Below, piece by piece: positions 11,901-20,790 of a stretch of 64,000 nt of DNA. This DNA is from Vanessa cardui (taxonomy: Eukaryota; Arthropoda; Insecta; Lepidoptera; Nymphalidae). The notes under the pieces are model-generated. The model was not told the DNA's origin. It did no database searches and worked only from the letters and a program-made list of their open reading frames with translations. Positions within the stretch are counted from its first letter, which is position 1, and each line of letters begins with the position of its first letter. The stretch covers positions 13,382,171-13,446,170 of the forward strand of contig NC_061133.1 of NCBI RefSeq assembly GCF_905220365.1, written 5' to 3'. Position numbers and translations under genes: made by a program.

Positions 11901-14900
11901 AATCAATGTGTTAAATAAAAAAAGCTGAATGCTGATTGATTAATCAACTGTGATCTATCTGTCCAATATGTTTCCGATCAGCCCCATAAATAATACAAAG
12001 TACTGAGTGAAAGCCTCTCTCCCCACAGGTAAACTTCCGCGTGATCGTGGAGGTGGACGCGCGCGTGACGAGCCTGGACTTCGACATGGAGGTGAACTCC
12101 ACCAACCCCGAGCAGGGCACGCAGTACGACAACACGAGGCACCTCGGCATCGGAGTCGTCGTCAAGGCGGTGCTGTCCGTCATCGGGTGAGTCGACTGGA
12201 CTGTCGGAGAAAAGACCCAGCTCGAAGACTTTTTGCTGTCAAACCTTTGGTCATTTGTTGTTTGGTCGTTGTAAAGAAAGAGATAGAATATTTGAATAAG
12301 GACTCCATTTTGGAAAGTTATCTGTTTCATTATTTAAAATTTAAATATACTTCATTTTTATAAATGTTTTAAAATCAAAATAGTAGGACTTTCGACCCCA
12401 CATAATACTAATCGATTAAAAATTTCTGCAATAGTTAATAACGCAAAAAGGATAAATACTATTTTATTTCTTCAGTGCATCTGACCCACCGGAACTGCAC
12501 TACAACGCGTCAAACTACGACGCGCAGAACTTGAAGGACGACACGAAGCTGGGTCCCCAAGTGATCCACAAGTACAACATCAAGAACGAGGGCCCCTTCA
12601 CGGTCGACGAGGCCGAGATATACATCATGTGGCCCTATCAAACCCTCACTGGTACATCTCATTTTGAATTTAAAATTATCACTAGATATTGAAATATCTT
12701 TACTTCAATCTATATAACTATCATGTAATCTATCATGTATGACATTTATTTCAGTGACCATGTTGTTGGTTCATTGTAAGTTCAAGTATTGAATTAAAAC
12801 GAGAGCGCCATCAATGATTTTACTTTAACATTCAATGTATTTTGAATTAAATAAACAGAAAACTCTTTATAAAAAAAAGTAACCTGTTTTTGTAAACTCA
12901 TTTTTGAATGAAATTCGATTTATTAAGTGAATGTATATGTAATAATAAAAGTGAATGAATATTGAATATATCACCTCTATTATTGTTTATTGGTATTTCC
13001 ATAGTATTTGAGTCACTTTGAATCACTTCCCAAAACGTATTAGACTCATTTTATTAATATCTTTTTCAAACTAAGATGTGGATGTAATTTCTGATGCAGT
13101 TAATATTCTTTTTTAACTCAACGTAGGGAGTCAACAGTGTATCATTTTAAAAAATGAATGTTTTTCTGAATATGAATTGCTCAACAATGGTTCCAGGGGA
13201 CAACCTGATGTACATGCTGGTGCAGCCGCAGTGGCTCGGCGAGGTGGAGTGCGACGTGGCGCGCCAGGTCAACCCCGACAACCTCTTCGTGCAGAACCCC
13301 TACGCCTACCTGCTGACCAAGGAGAGGGAAGGTACTTGCCTCCATCAAAACAAAACTATTTTTAAAGAAATCATACATTTAGCAATAGTACTGACTTTCA
13401 AATCTAGAACAAAAAATACATTAAATTGAATAATTAAAAAAATAGCTAATATGCCAACAATACAAATCAATAAAATTAATGCTTTAATATTTGTAATGCA
13501 GCAATGAAAAGCAGCGATCTCTACTCAGCATCACAGATCGGAGGTAGTGGAGGATATTATGGACAACGTAAGTTTATCTGAGCGGAGTTGCGAGGATAGA
13601 CATATATATATTTTTAATTTTATATTTTGTAAAACCAAATTTTTCTACAGATTACTGGGAAGAAAAATACACAAGTAACGGTCAAGTAAACGCTAATTCT
13701 GGTGGAAACAAGTTTAGCGGTGGCCAATATGGAGCATCTAGTGGGGTCTATGGTAGCAGCCAAGCTAGTGGCAGCCAGTTCAGCACGAGCCAACAGAGCG
13801 GTGGTTCAGCTTCTAGTGGCCAGTTTGGAACAACATATGTAAATGGTGGCCATGTCTCCGGTGGACAGTACGGCACAAGCCAAGCCAGCGGTTCTCAGGA
13901 ATCAGGGGGGCAATATGGAGCTCATGCCGGTAGCGGGCATTACAGCGGTGGACAAGTCTCCGGTGGTCAGTATGGCAGTGGCCAAGTTGGTGGAGGAAGC
14001 CAAGCTGGTGGCACGTATACGTATAATCGTACTTGGACCAGCGGGACGTCTGGTGAGGGATTAAGTGCTGAAGAACGGGAAATTATTCGGAGAAATCTTG
14101 CTACAATGGCTAAACCTACTTACCAAGACTCTAGCCGCAGCTTTAGCCAGGGCCAAGGAAGCCAAGCTAGCTTCTCTCAAGGAGGACAAAGTGGTTATGT
14201 ACAAAGTGGTCAAGCTCAGGGTAGTTACGGACATGGTCAAACTGCTCACGGGCAAGCGCAAGCGGGCTATGGGCAAGGAAGTTACTATCAAGGTCAAGGC
14301 CACGTTCAAGGAGGACAAGCCTATGGAGGCTTAGAAGGTGTTGGTCAGGATGGACGTATTGTTCGTGTTAAAAATAGGACAATTCTCTATGACTCGAACC
14401 ATAACATCATATCCCAGAGTGAGACGAGCACAGAGTACGGATCACTTGGACACGAAGGCGAGGCTGGCAGTTCCTTTAATGCGTAAGTTTCAGTTCGTAA
14501 TAAAAATAAAAAATTAAAATTAAAATTCTACAAACTTTATTATTAAAATTAGTATATTTATATTAAGTAGTAAAGTTTTAAGCAATCCGTCAAGATTTGA
14601 AACTTCATTTTATGGGTATTGATTTCCTGTTTTTATTCATTTTGTTTTTAATAAAAAATATTCTTTCAGCTATCTCAATAACCAAGGTGGTGCGCAACAA
14701 GGCTACGGATCTCAAGGTTTCGTTCATGGTTCCTGGGGTACAACAGAAACCGTCAATCCTGATATAATGAAAGCTGGTTCCAGTACTTTTAGAGCAGGCT
14801 CAGGTGTCACCGTGGTAGGCGATGAAGAAGAAGACAAGTTAGAAGGCTTTGGTGTATATGCAGCTCAAAATCCGAATAATGAATTTAAATATGGAATCGC

Positions 14901-17616
14901 TGATGTCAGTGGAAGCCATGGATCCGGATCTGCACAAAGTGTTGGAAGCCAGAGTGGATACCAAGGAAGCAGTTATCAAAGTGGGGGTTATCAGGGTGGA
15001 ATGCAGCAAGGAGGAGGAGGTTATCACCCAGGCATGACAGGAGCAGCGTATGGTGGTGCTAGTAGTGGAAGTTCCTACTCGTATTCTTCAAGATCAGGTA
15101 TTTTTAAATAATAAAAAAAATCTTGTTTAACATTTATTTTTATTGAAATCGCTGGTTTAATCTTGTTATTAGTTAAATTACTTTAGTCAACTAAGTTTTA
15201 CTTCCCACAGGTGGACACAATTCTTACTCTTCAGGCGGAAGCTTCAGCTCATCCTCAGATCACAGACGGGAAAGTACTAGACGGCGGCGTCAAGATGACG
15301 TAAGTTATTTTAAAGCTTTAGTCAGTAAAAAATCTAAGCTAAAACTATAAATACAGATATCACAACTATGACCCTAGCATTAGAGTTTACCACATGGCCA
15401 AATCGGCTGTCATTTTTTGCCAACTATAGTTTGAATGTGTCGCTCGGCAGGTGGATCCGCAGCTGAAGGAGATGCTGGAGAAGTGCGAGGAGAAGTACAA
15501 GTGCTCGGTGGTGCGCTGCCGCACGGGCCGCCTGCTGCGCGGGCAGGAGGCGTGGGTGGCGCTGCGCGCGCGCGTCAACGCCTCCGTGCTCAACGAGGTG
15601 AGGGTCCGGACTCCATTTGTATAATTCATTTCAATTACGCAAACTCCAAAATATTTGTTGCAATCATGTATATTTGGTAAGGCTTATCATTGAAATGCTT
15701 TTTTATAGACCATTGCCAAGAAGATGTTGTTTTTACTGTATGTATCAATATATTCAAAAAACTCTAAATCAAAATATACTTTATTCAAGTTTTACAAGCA
15801 CTTTTGAATCTTCATTTCACAACTATATTAAATGAAGGTATCACCGGCTCGTAAAGTAGATTCAGATTTCGGACAGTAGTTACTCTTTTTCAACATTTAA
15901 AAATATATTTATGTTATGTATGTTAATTACAATTAAATATGGATGTAATTTATCCTTCCTGGAACTACTCCAACCAGTATTCATTCCACGCTTTTTTATC
16001 GTCTGCATAATCTTGTATTGCATAATACGCCTTCTTTACCAGTGTACATTTTTTACAAATTATTGAAATTAATGAAACGGCAAAATTAAAAATTCTATCA
16101 TAGAAACGGATACCTTGCCCCAAGAAGGATTTATTAACTTTGCGAAGTCGGAAATTTGATGTTATAAATTTATTCTTACTTCTTGTGCACATACAATGAT
16201 TATTACAGATTTAGAAGTATTACACTTTCTTATTGATAGTCAATTGAAACACTACCACCATTAGTCCATATGAGTCGAGATGGCCCAGTGGTTGGAACGC
16301 GTGCATCTTAACCGATGATTGCGGGTTCAAACCCAGGCAAGCACCGCTGATTCATGTGCTTAATTTGTCTTTATAATTCATCTCGTGCTCAGCGGCGAAG
16401 GTAAACATCGTGAGGAAACCTGCACGTGACAAATTTCATAGAAATTCTGCCACATGTGTTTTCCACCCGCATTGGAACAGCGTGGTGGAATATGTTCCAA
16501 ACCTTCTCCACAAAGGGAGAGGAGGCCTTTAGCCCAGCAGTGGGAATTTACAGGCTCTTGTTGTTTGTTGTTAGTCCATATAGCGAATTCCAACCAGATA
16601 TCTCAAAAATCGTGAATACACCTACACGATAGGAATTTTTTAAGCAGTTTAACGGTACAAAGCTTTTAGAGTAAGCAAAAGAGACACTCTTGTTCCACTT
16701 GACTTTTGTATACGCAATGTTAGTGGAATTAATTTTAGTAAAGTTTTTTTTCAGTTAAATTGTTTTCGACTAATTATTATTACTAAAATTGTTTTAGTCG
16801 AATTGTTGTAGTCGAATTGCTTTAGTCGAATTGTTTTAGACGAATTGCTAATAGTCGAATTATTTTTATGACGAATTGGTTTAGTTGAATTGTTATAGAC
16901 GAATCGTTTTAGATGAATTTTCCTCAAATCAACTCATTGTCTTGAGTATGCAAACATTCAACTGATCTTTTGTGGGTTTATCTTATGATGTTGAATATAT
17001 GTTTTTACGAGGTTCTCGTACATAGCTGTTCGCATATTATCTTCAAAAATAAAAACCATAGTCTACTATAGACAGTCTGAAACGATAGAGTGTTCGGTGT
17101 CCACAGATGTCGGCGTCGCGGGCCGTGCGGCTGTCGTCGCTGGGCGCGGCGCGCGTGTCGCGGCTGCCGCTGGGCGGCGCGCGCGCGCAGGCGTGGGCGG
17201 CGGCCGAGGCGCACACGCTGGTCACGCCGCAGCTGGAGGCGCTAGACAGCGGCGCCATCCCGCTGTGGGTCATCATCCTGGCCGCCGTGGCGGGCGCGCT
17301 GCTGCTGCTGCTGCTCGTCTTCGCGCTCTACAAGGTGAGCCCGCGCCCGACTGTGTTACGAGTTTAAAATATACAAATTATTTAATATTTGGCTATCAAT
17401 GATTTGGGCCTAGTCGAAGTATTATGATCGTTTTCAGTTTTATTATTTATAATTTTACTACATTGTTTTATAGTAAATATTATTTTATATTTGCAAGTGC
17501 AAATTGTTGTGTCCTTATCGAGTTGAATTTTTTTTTAGTGCGGATTCTTCAAACGTAACCGGCCCTCGGACCACACCGAGCGACAACCTCTGAACGGCCG
17601 TGACGAGCATCTTTGA
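5857..17616 (+). CDS. if: Integrin alpha-PS2-type subunit (5' partial, 20 exons)
   Basis: This is an integrin alpha chain, a cell-surface receptor that pairs with a beta subunit to bind extracellular matrix; in flies alpha-PS2 acts at muscle attachments and in wing adhesion. The exons, listed separately, total 3933 nt (1311 codons) with every splice phase compatible. In order they encode FG-GAP propeller blades with three calcium loops (DIDGDGADD, DINYDGFGD, DLDNNNYTD), leg domains including KNCGPDNVCVPDL and EDAFEAAYYLQIP, a Gly/Ser/Gln/Tyr-rich insert, a basic RRRR site, the light chain, one membrane helix, CGFFKR and a tail ending RDEHL. The alpha-PS2 assignment rests on resemblance of the WQG propeller exon, the KNCGPDN segment and the tail. 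Signal peptide and first propeller blades are not in the window. The light chain is very short because the insert lies just before the cleavage site. Confidence 0.95.
6579..6635 (+). CDS. if: Integrin alpha exon b, candidate cassette exon
   Basis: The exon is 57 bp between TTCACAG and GTAAAA and encodes RTLSIDTSARFNYYMPKE plus split glycines. It starts and ends in phase 1, so skipping it keeps the frame and leaves WQGQLKV. It occupies the position of the alternatively spliced exon of Drosophila alpha-PS2. Confidence 0.88.
7110..7277. mobile_element. Small inverted-terminal element (MITE-like)
   Basis: It is bounded by GCGTAGCCAGG (7110-7120) and its exact reverse complement (7267-7277). The 168-bp span has no coding capacity and lies in an integrin intron. 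A short nonautonomous DNA transposon is the simplest reading; no clear target duplication was found. Confidence 0.45.
8377..8552 (+). CDS. if: Integrin alpha exon c (propeller)
   Basis: It is bounded by TTTATAG and a weak donor GTTGGT. It encodes QLKVQTLNSRP through GYSVTVGDFAGQG and VAVGVPRGSDLRGL. The blade has the FG-GAP pattern, but its loop lacks the full set of acidic cation ligands. Phase 1 in, phase 0 out. Confidence 0.93.
8654..8860 (+). CDS. if: Integrin alpha exon d (propeller, calcium loop)
   Basis: It lies between TCTTTTAG and GTAAGT and has 69 codons. It contains GAYFGYSLASGD followed by the calcium loop DIDGDGADD and IIVGAPMFT, a textbook FG-GAP blade. Phase 0 at both ends. 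Confidence 0.96.
8985..9130 (-). mobile_element. LINE 3' tail fragment in an integrin intron
   Basis: On the minus strand this reads GAGATCGCTATAACGATAAGG and on to a TTATTTTGTCTGTGTGG-like end. It resembles the 3' UTR of the LINE at 41.6-44.6 kb (41325-41400), which shares GAGATCGCTATA and GCGATAAG. It is probably a 5'-truncated copy of a related element. Confidence 0.6.
9158..9257 (+). CDS. if: Integrin alpha exon e (propeller, calcium loop)
   Basis: It lies between ATTTTAG and GTATGT. It encodes GRFGLAVTSLGDINYDGFG, including the calcium loop DINYDGFGD completed by the next exon. Phase 0 in, phase 1 out. Confidence 0.95.
9411..9645 (+). CDS. if: Integrin alpha exon f (last propeller blades)
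   Basis: It lies between CCCTTCAG and GTAAGT. It encodes VAVGAPYGG, GRGVVFIYHG, TFGFSLSGGVDLDNNNYTD and LAVGAYKSDSVVFLK, which close the propeller. The third cation loop, DLDNNNYTD, is here. Phase 1 in, phase 2 out. Confidence 0.96.
10092..10258 (+). CDS. if: Integrin alpha exon g (thigh domain start)
   Basis: It lies between ATTTCTAG and GTGAGT. It begins SRPVVKV, the usual step from propeller to thigh domain, and carries cysteines in RCRLSNG and VACAQLMFC. Phase 2 in, phase 1 out. Confidence 0.94.
10862..11007 (+). CDS. if: Integrin alpha exon h (thigh domain)
   Basis: It lies between TTTCTAG and GTAAGT. It encodes NFEVTIDLDSRQKTSKRLF, then MLLTQGQQECKEIMVYLD. Phase 1 in, phase 0 out. Confidence 0.93.
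11161..11366 (+). CDS. if: Integrin alpha exon i (thigh/calf, KNCGPDNVC)
   Basis: It lies between GTCCTCAG and GTGAGT. It encodes DDIRDKLTPMEVKLTYEL, a Gly/Ala repeat (GAGGAGGAGGA), then NIQKNCGPDNVCVPDLKM, a diagnostic alpha-integrin segment. The exon is much more GC-rich than its flanks. Phase 0 in, phase 2 out. Confidence 0.96.
11524..11779 (+). CDS. if: Integrin alpha exon j (calf)
   Basis: It lies between CTTGTAG and GTGAGT. It encodes TVNYVLGSGENLHIDVKVEN, the conserved EDAFEAAYYLQIP, and LKCDLGNPMASGQS. Phase 2 in, phase 0 out. Confidence 0.96.
12029..12186 (+). CDS. if: Integrin alpha exon k (calf)
   Basis: It lies between CCCACAG and GTGAGT. It encodes VNFRVIVEVDARVTSLDFDM and EVNSTNPE, a conserved calf beta-sandwich stretch. 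Phase 0 in, phase 2 out. Confidence 0.95.
12476..12651 (+). CDS. if: Integrin alpha exon l (calf)
   Basis: It lies between TTCTTCAG and GTACAT. It encodes ASDPPELHYNAS, LGPQVIHKYNIKNEGPFTVD and AEIYIMWPYQTLT, the usual calf-2 pattern with an NEGP turn. Phase 2 in, phase 1 out. Confidence 0.96.
13197..13331 (+). CDS. if: Integrin alpha exon m (calf-2)
   Basis: It lies between GTTCCAG and GTACTT. It encodes GDNLMYMLVQPQWLGEVECD followed by NPDNLFVQNPYAYLLTKERE. Phase 1 at both ends. Confidence 0.94.
13502..13567 (+). CDS. if: Integrin alpha exon n (start of low-complexity insert)
   Basis: It lies between AATGCAG and GTAAGT. It encodes AMKSSDLYSASQIGGSGGYY, the change from calf domain to Gly/Ser/Tyr-rich sequence. 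Phase 1 at both ends. Confidence 0.88.
13651..14482 (+). CDS. if: Integrin alpha exon o (Gly/Ser/Gln/Tyr-rich insert)
   Basis: The 832-bp exon lies between TTCTACAG and GTAAGT and is open in the frame set by its neighbours. It encodes irregular repeats such as SGGQYG, GSQASG and GQGSYY, broken by a more ordinary stretch (SAEEREIIRRNLATMAKPTY) and ending with VRVKNRTILYDSNHNIISQS. Orthologous fly alpha-PS2 also has a poorly conserved expansion before its cleavage site. Phase 1 in, phase 2 out. Confidence 0.92.
14670..15097 (+). CDS. if: Integrin alpha exon p (insert, continued)
   Basis: It lies between CTTTCAG and GTATTT. It encodes NNQGGAQQGYGSQGF, an acidic stretch VVGDEEEDKLEGFGVYAAQN, then Gly/Ser/Tyr repeats to SYSYSSRS. 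Phase 2 in, phase 1 out. Confidence 0.91.
15211..15299 (+). CDS. if: Integrin alpha exon q (heavy/light chain cleavage site)
   Basis: It lies between CCCACAG and GTAAGT. It encodes a Ser-rich run followed by RRESTRRRRQDD, a furin-type basic site that would split heavy and light chains. Phase 1 in, phase 0 out. Confidence 0.92.
15451..15597 (+). CDS. if: Integrin alpha exon r (light chain start)
   Basis: It lies between TCGGCAG and GTGAGG. It encodes LEKCEEKYKCSVVRCRTGRL and AWVALRARVNASVLNE. The cysteines are candidates for the heavy-light disulphide. Very GC-rich. Phase 0 at both ends. Confidence 0.95.
15770..16198 (-). mobile_element. 5'-truncated LINE with reverse-transcriptase C-terminus
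   Basis: On the minus strand, 16192-15965 encodes a C-terminal fragment (RSKNKFITSNFRLRKVNKSF then YYAIQDYADDKKAWNEYW). A 3' UTR follows whose last part matches the GTGCTTGTAAA...TTGAATAAAGT...TTTTGATTT tail seen elsewhere in the window. It lies in the intron between the first light-chain exon and the membrane exon. Confidence 0.75.
16272..16570 (+). mobile_element. tRNA-headed SINE with 11-bp target duplication
   Basis: The head has a pol III A box (TGGCCCAGTGG) and B box (GGGTTCAAACCC), as in tRNA-derived SINEs. The body ends CAGTGGGAATTTACAGGCTC and a GTT-rich tail. TTAGTCCATAT flanks it exactly at 16261-16271 and 16571-16581. It resembles the butterfly Metulj-type SINEs, a resemblance recalled rather than searched. 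Confidence 0.9.
16755..16920. repeat. Intronic minisatellite, GTTTTAGTCGAATT unit
   Basis: About ten imperfect copies of a 14-17 bp unit related to TTTTAGTCGAATTG lie just upstream of the membrane exon. Units vary as TTGTAGTCGAATTG, TTTTAGACGAATTG and TTATAGACGAATCG. Confidence 0.85.
17107..17334 (+). CDS. if: Integrin alpha exon s (membrane helix)
   Basis: It lies between TCCACAG and GTGAGC and has 76 codons. After an Ala/Arg-rich stem and VTPQLEAL comes AIPLWVIILAAVAG and a Leu-rich run, the single transmembrane helix, ending FALYK. The exon is extremely GC-rich, unlike the AT-rich introns around it. Its first codon is ATG, but the exon is internal. Phase 0 at both ends. Confidence 0.96.
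17539..17616 (+). CDS. if: Integrin alpha exon t (GFFKR tail and stop)
   Basis: The acceptor is TTTTTTTAG. It encodes CGFFKRNRPSDHTERQPLNG then RDEHL and TGA (17614-17616). GFFKR is the near-invariant membrane-proximal motif of alpha integrins, which contacts the beta tail. The next in-frame stop is 17818-17820; see the separate entry for the open stretch between. Confidence 0.97.
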   Translation, partial: CGFFKRNRPSDHTERQPLNGRDEHL

Positions 17617-17820
17617 TATCCGACCACCGATCTCGGCTTCGCCAGCGACACGGGCGCCACCTCCGAGGGTGACTCGACGTCCGACGTCGACGCGACCTCT
17701 GACGTCAACGCCACCTCTGACGTCAACCCCACCTCTGACGCCGAGGCCACAGATTCCAGCTCGACCGATGCCGCGAGTGACATCACAAGTCAGGACTCTA
17801 CTAGCATGAACAGATATTGA
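17617..17820 (+). other. In-frame open extension after the integrin stop (candidate readthrough)
   Basis: After TGA, 67 codons stay open in the integrin frame to TGA at 17818-17820. The predicted peptide starts YPTTDLGFASDTGATSEGDS, contains TSDVNATSDVN from three 18-bp tandem units (17695-17748), and ends TSMNRY. Codons end mostly in C or G. Base composition falls to AT-rich at the second stop, as expected at a coding boundary. Other frames here are also fairly open, so openness alone is weak evidence, and the stop is followed by T rather than the C common at insect readthrough sites. It may instead be GC-rich 3' UTR. Confidence 0.45.
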
Positions 17821-18050
17821 CGCCACGAATCATTTTAAAGAATATAATCTTTGCGAAATTACCATAACGTGAATGAATTAATGATGAATCTTACCAGTTT
17901 ATAATCTGTTGGCGAACAATATTTGTATTTAATTTTTTTTTAATCTGTGGTGACAGTAAGGACGGCGGCCATTTATAAAATTACCTTTCATACATTTCAT
18001 CAAATCTTCATATAAGTCATAAAAAATTGTAAAAATATATATAATCAATA

Positions 18051-18051
<1 letters not shown>

Positions 18052-18081
<30 letters not shown>
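18052..18081. repeat. (AT)n microsatellite
   Basis: About 15 uninterrupted AT units in the probable integrin 3' UTR. Confidence 0.9.
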
Positions 18082-18083
<2 letters not shown>

Positions 18084-18613
18084 GCATCTCAAAGTTGCAA
18101 TATTACGAATTGATCCTTTTTATAAAAAGTTAATTTCATTATAAAATGTATATAACAGACAAAGGACAAATTTATAATGCCTCATGAGATTTATATTCGA
18201 TTTTATTTTTGTAAAAAATACCTTAAATATTTTTGCCCAAAAATGTTTTAAGGTAAAATATTACAATATATAAATATAACATAACGTATTACTAGTCACG
18301 ATAATGAAACATGAATCACGTCGGTATTTACGCCATATTAGATATAGATAATAAAATAAAAAGTATAAAAATTTATACACGAGTGTGATACACGTGACGA
18401 AAATGTATGAGTGTTTTTGTAAAATGTGATCTATAATATTATAAATTAGGTTTACTTTCAAATGAGACGATGTGGATGTAGCTGAACAAAAATATTAATA
18501 TTTTCGTACTAACGAATCTTCATTCTCATTAAAAAATAATATTTTAGAAGGCATTGAATCGTACGCTTTGATTAGCAATAATTATATTTAAAGTAATGTA
18601 AATATTCGAATGT

Positions 18614-18623
18614 AATAAATAAA
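18614..18623 (+). terminator. Candidate polyadenylation signals
   Basis: Two overlapping AATAAA hexamers lie about 1.0 kb after the integrin stop. Such hexamers are common in AT-rich DNA, so this is tentative. Confidence 0.35.
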
Positions 18624-19639
18624 TATTTAAATTTCAGTATAATGTTAGACATAAAGTGCCTTATTTAAAACCATATCGCAATAACATATCTTTTATTAAT
18701 ATATAAAAACATCACATTTAGGTACAATAAGTAGGCTTTTGTGGCTGTTAAGCTTAGCGCACATTATTGGTTGTACAATTATAGCGAATATTTTTTAGAT
18801 GTTTTTACAATTAAAAAATAAATCATAGGTTATTAATATATCAGGTCAAAATAAAACCGATCGTATAATTATTCACATTGTGCGCAAGTTTTGCAATTTT
18901 TAAATGCAGTCAAGCCAAGTTTTTAACAAGATTAAATTTAGTATTTTGACAGTTGTGCCTTAAGCAATTTACACATGTGCTTTACGAATGCGTGCCTTCT
19001 GAAAACTGCCAGTTTCTAATTAACTAAATTAATGTAAATATATTAGAATAATATTTCGAATTTTTAGCATTTTTTCACAGAATATAAAAACTATATATTT
19101 TAAAATGAGAACGTTAATTAGTTTTGTATTAAAGCGCGTACTTAATAATGTTAAGAAAGGTAAATTAAAACCTACTCTGGACACTTCATTTTGAATACCA
19201 TAGACTATATGAGAATTGACAAGATTTTATAATCAGAAGTGTGAAATTATAAAAAATGTTACCCGTGTAGAAAATTCTGTGAGAAAATGTTAGTAAAAAT
19301 ATAATTAACTAGCGCTAGCGACGCCATTGTTAATTTTTATTATTAATTATTATTTATTTCTTGTAATTCGTATTAATAAGAATTCCGCTTCTACTTATAA
19401 GTTAATGAGGAACTAAAACTGTGGATGTCATAATATTATTGTATGTATCATACATTTTGGTTGTTTTCTGGGTAATTTGCATTTACCAAAAAAAAAAATT
19501 TAATGTAATAATTTTTTTTGTTTTTAATTAAGCGTTGTTTTTATTTTACTTTATAATTCAAAATCCTTGAAAAACCGAGTCCAATTCATCTCATACTGCA
19601 AGCGACATTTTTCAATGATAATATAAGTAACAGTAAGTA

Positions 19640-19936
19640 ACAGCCTGTAAATTACCCACTGCTGAGCTAAGGCCTCCTCTTCCATTAAGGAGGAGGTATA
19701 GAACATATTCCACCACGCTGTTCCAATGCGGGTTGGTGGAATGCACATGTGACAGAATTTCGATGAAATTAGACACATGCAGGTTTCCCCACGATGTTTT
19801 CCTTCACCGCCGAGCATGAGATGAATTATAAACACAAATTAAGCACATATATATATATATAGTGATGCTTGCCTGGATTTGAACCCGAAATCATCGATTA
19901 AGATGCACGCGTTGTAACCACTGGGCCATCTCAGAT
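19640..19936 (-). mobile_element. SINE copy (same family as 16272)
   Basis: The tail end (CAGCCTGTAAATTACCCACT) is at low coordinates and the tRNA-like head (CCACTGGGCCATCTC) at high, so the copy is on the minus strand. An internal AT-dinucleotide run replaces part of the body near 19848. Confidence 0.85.
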
Positions 19937-20429
19937 GAATAAAATTGTATTTTTCGTTCTGAATGAAAGTTATTTGGATGATATATTACCATCTTTATAA
20001 TTGAAGTTAAAACCTGTATGGTTTGATTACTCAGAGACACCGCTCACAGTAATATGAGCGGGTTGGTAATTTGTTTTCAATTGTTCGTATTTTTGTGTTC
20101 CCATGTGAAGGATGAGTGATGTTAGAGGCACAAGGGACATAAATACTTTAGCAACCAAGATTGATGACGTATTAGTAATATAAGGAACGTTAAAAATGTC
20201 TCACGGTGCTTTGCCCGGCTGACTGCCAATTCTAAAATAAAGTTGCTGTGCTGAATTTGATTTTGTATAAATTGATTGAAATATTGTGGTCCTTATAAGA
20301 GGGTATCCCCTGTCTAACGCGCATGTAAGTATATTTTTTCCAAATTTCATTTCAACTGCATTTATTTTTTAAAGCAATTTCGAAGTTTTTACTTTAGAAA
20401 AGATTTTGGAAAAGCTGTCTTAATAAGAT

Positions 20430-20580
20430 ATATTAAAGTGCCCAAATGTGTGCCTCAAACCCAGGTGTTCGCTGTATCAAGCTCATAATTCCGATGGGAT
20501 GGGAAATCCGATACAAGGGATACAACGGAGAGTTGAGGCGCAAGACAAGGGTTTACGTGTTTTCTAAAGCACGGGAGTGA
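20430..20580 (+). repeat. Dispersed repeat fragment
   Basis: This GC-richer block reads CCCAGGTGTTCGCTGTATC through GGGAAATCCGATACAAGGG to GTTTACGTGTTTTC and GCACGGGAG. It resembles a known lepidopteran LINE-associated repeat, from memory only. No ORF is seen. Confidence 0.5.
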
Positions 20581-20597
20581 ATATTTATTCCTTTTTT

Positions 20598-20790
20598 TAA
20601 TGGTGTGTGTTGACGACGAGCTTATGGGCAACCTGATGGTGACTGATCACCACCGCCCATAGACAATGGCTCTATAAAAGATAATAACCATTCTTTACTT
20701 CGCCAACGCTCCACCAACTTTGTCCTACTACCAAGAATAAATCCTTACCACCAAGACAAAAAGCTCTACCATCATGCTGCAAATACAATA
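20598..20790 (+). repeat. Dispersed repeat, CCCATAGACAATG family
   Basis: Contains ACCGCCCATAGACAATGG and GCCAACGCTCCACCAACTTT, matching the copy at 166-386, and ends with ACCACCAAGACAAAAAGCTC. Confidence 0.75.

Larger units (their letters stand above)
17821..18623 (+). other. Probable integrin 3' UTR
   Basis: AT-rich noncoding sequence follows the second stop. It contains an (AT)n microsatellite at about 18052-18081 and overlapping AATAAA signals at 18614-18623. Where the transcript ends is not visible. Confidence 0.5.

Noticed and set aside
14061..14334. Alternative-frame ORFs in the low-complexity integrin exon
   Set aside because: They are shadows of the Gly/Ser/Gln-rich frame, which is the one that joins both neighbours in phase.
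16285..16345. Functional tRNA gene
   Set aside because: A- and B-box matches are present, but the segment is the head of a SINE with target duplications and does not give a full cloverleaf with anticodon.
17515..17826. Minus-strand open frame across the integrin last exon
   Set aside because: It is the mirror of the GC-rich coding and extension sequence; its Val/Gly/Arg-rich product follows from the 18-bp repeats read backwards.
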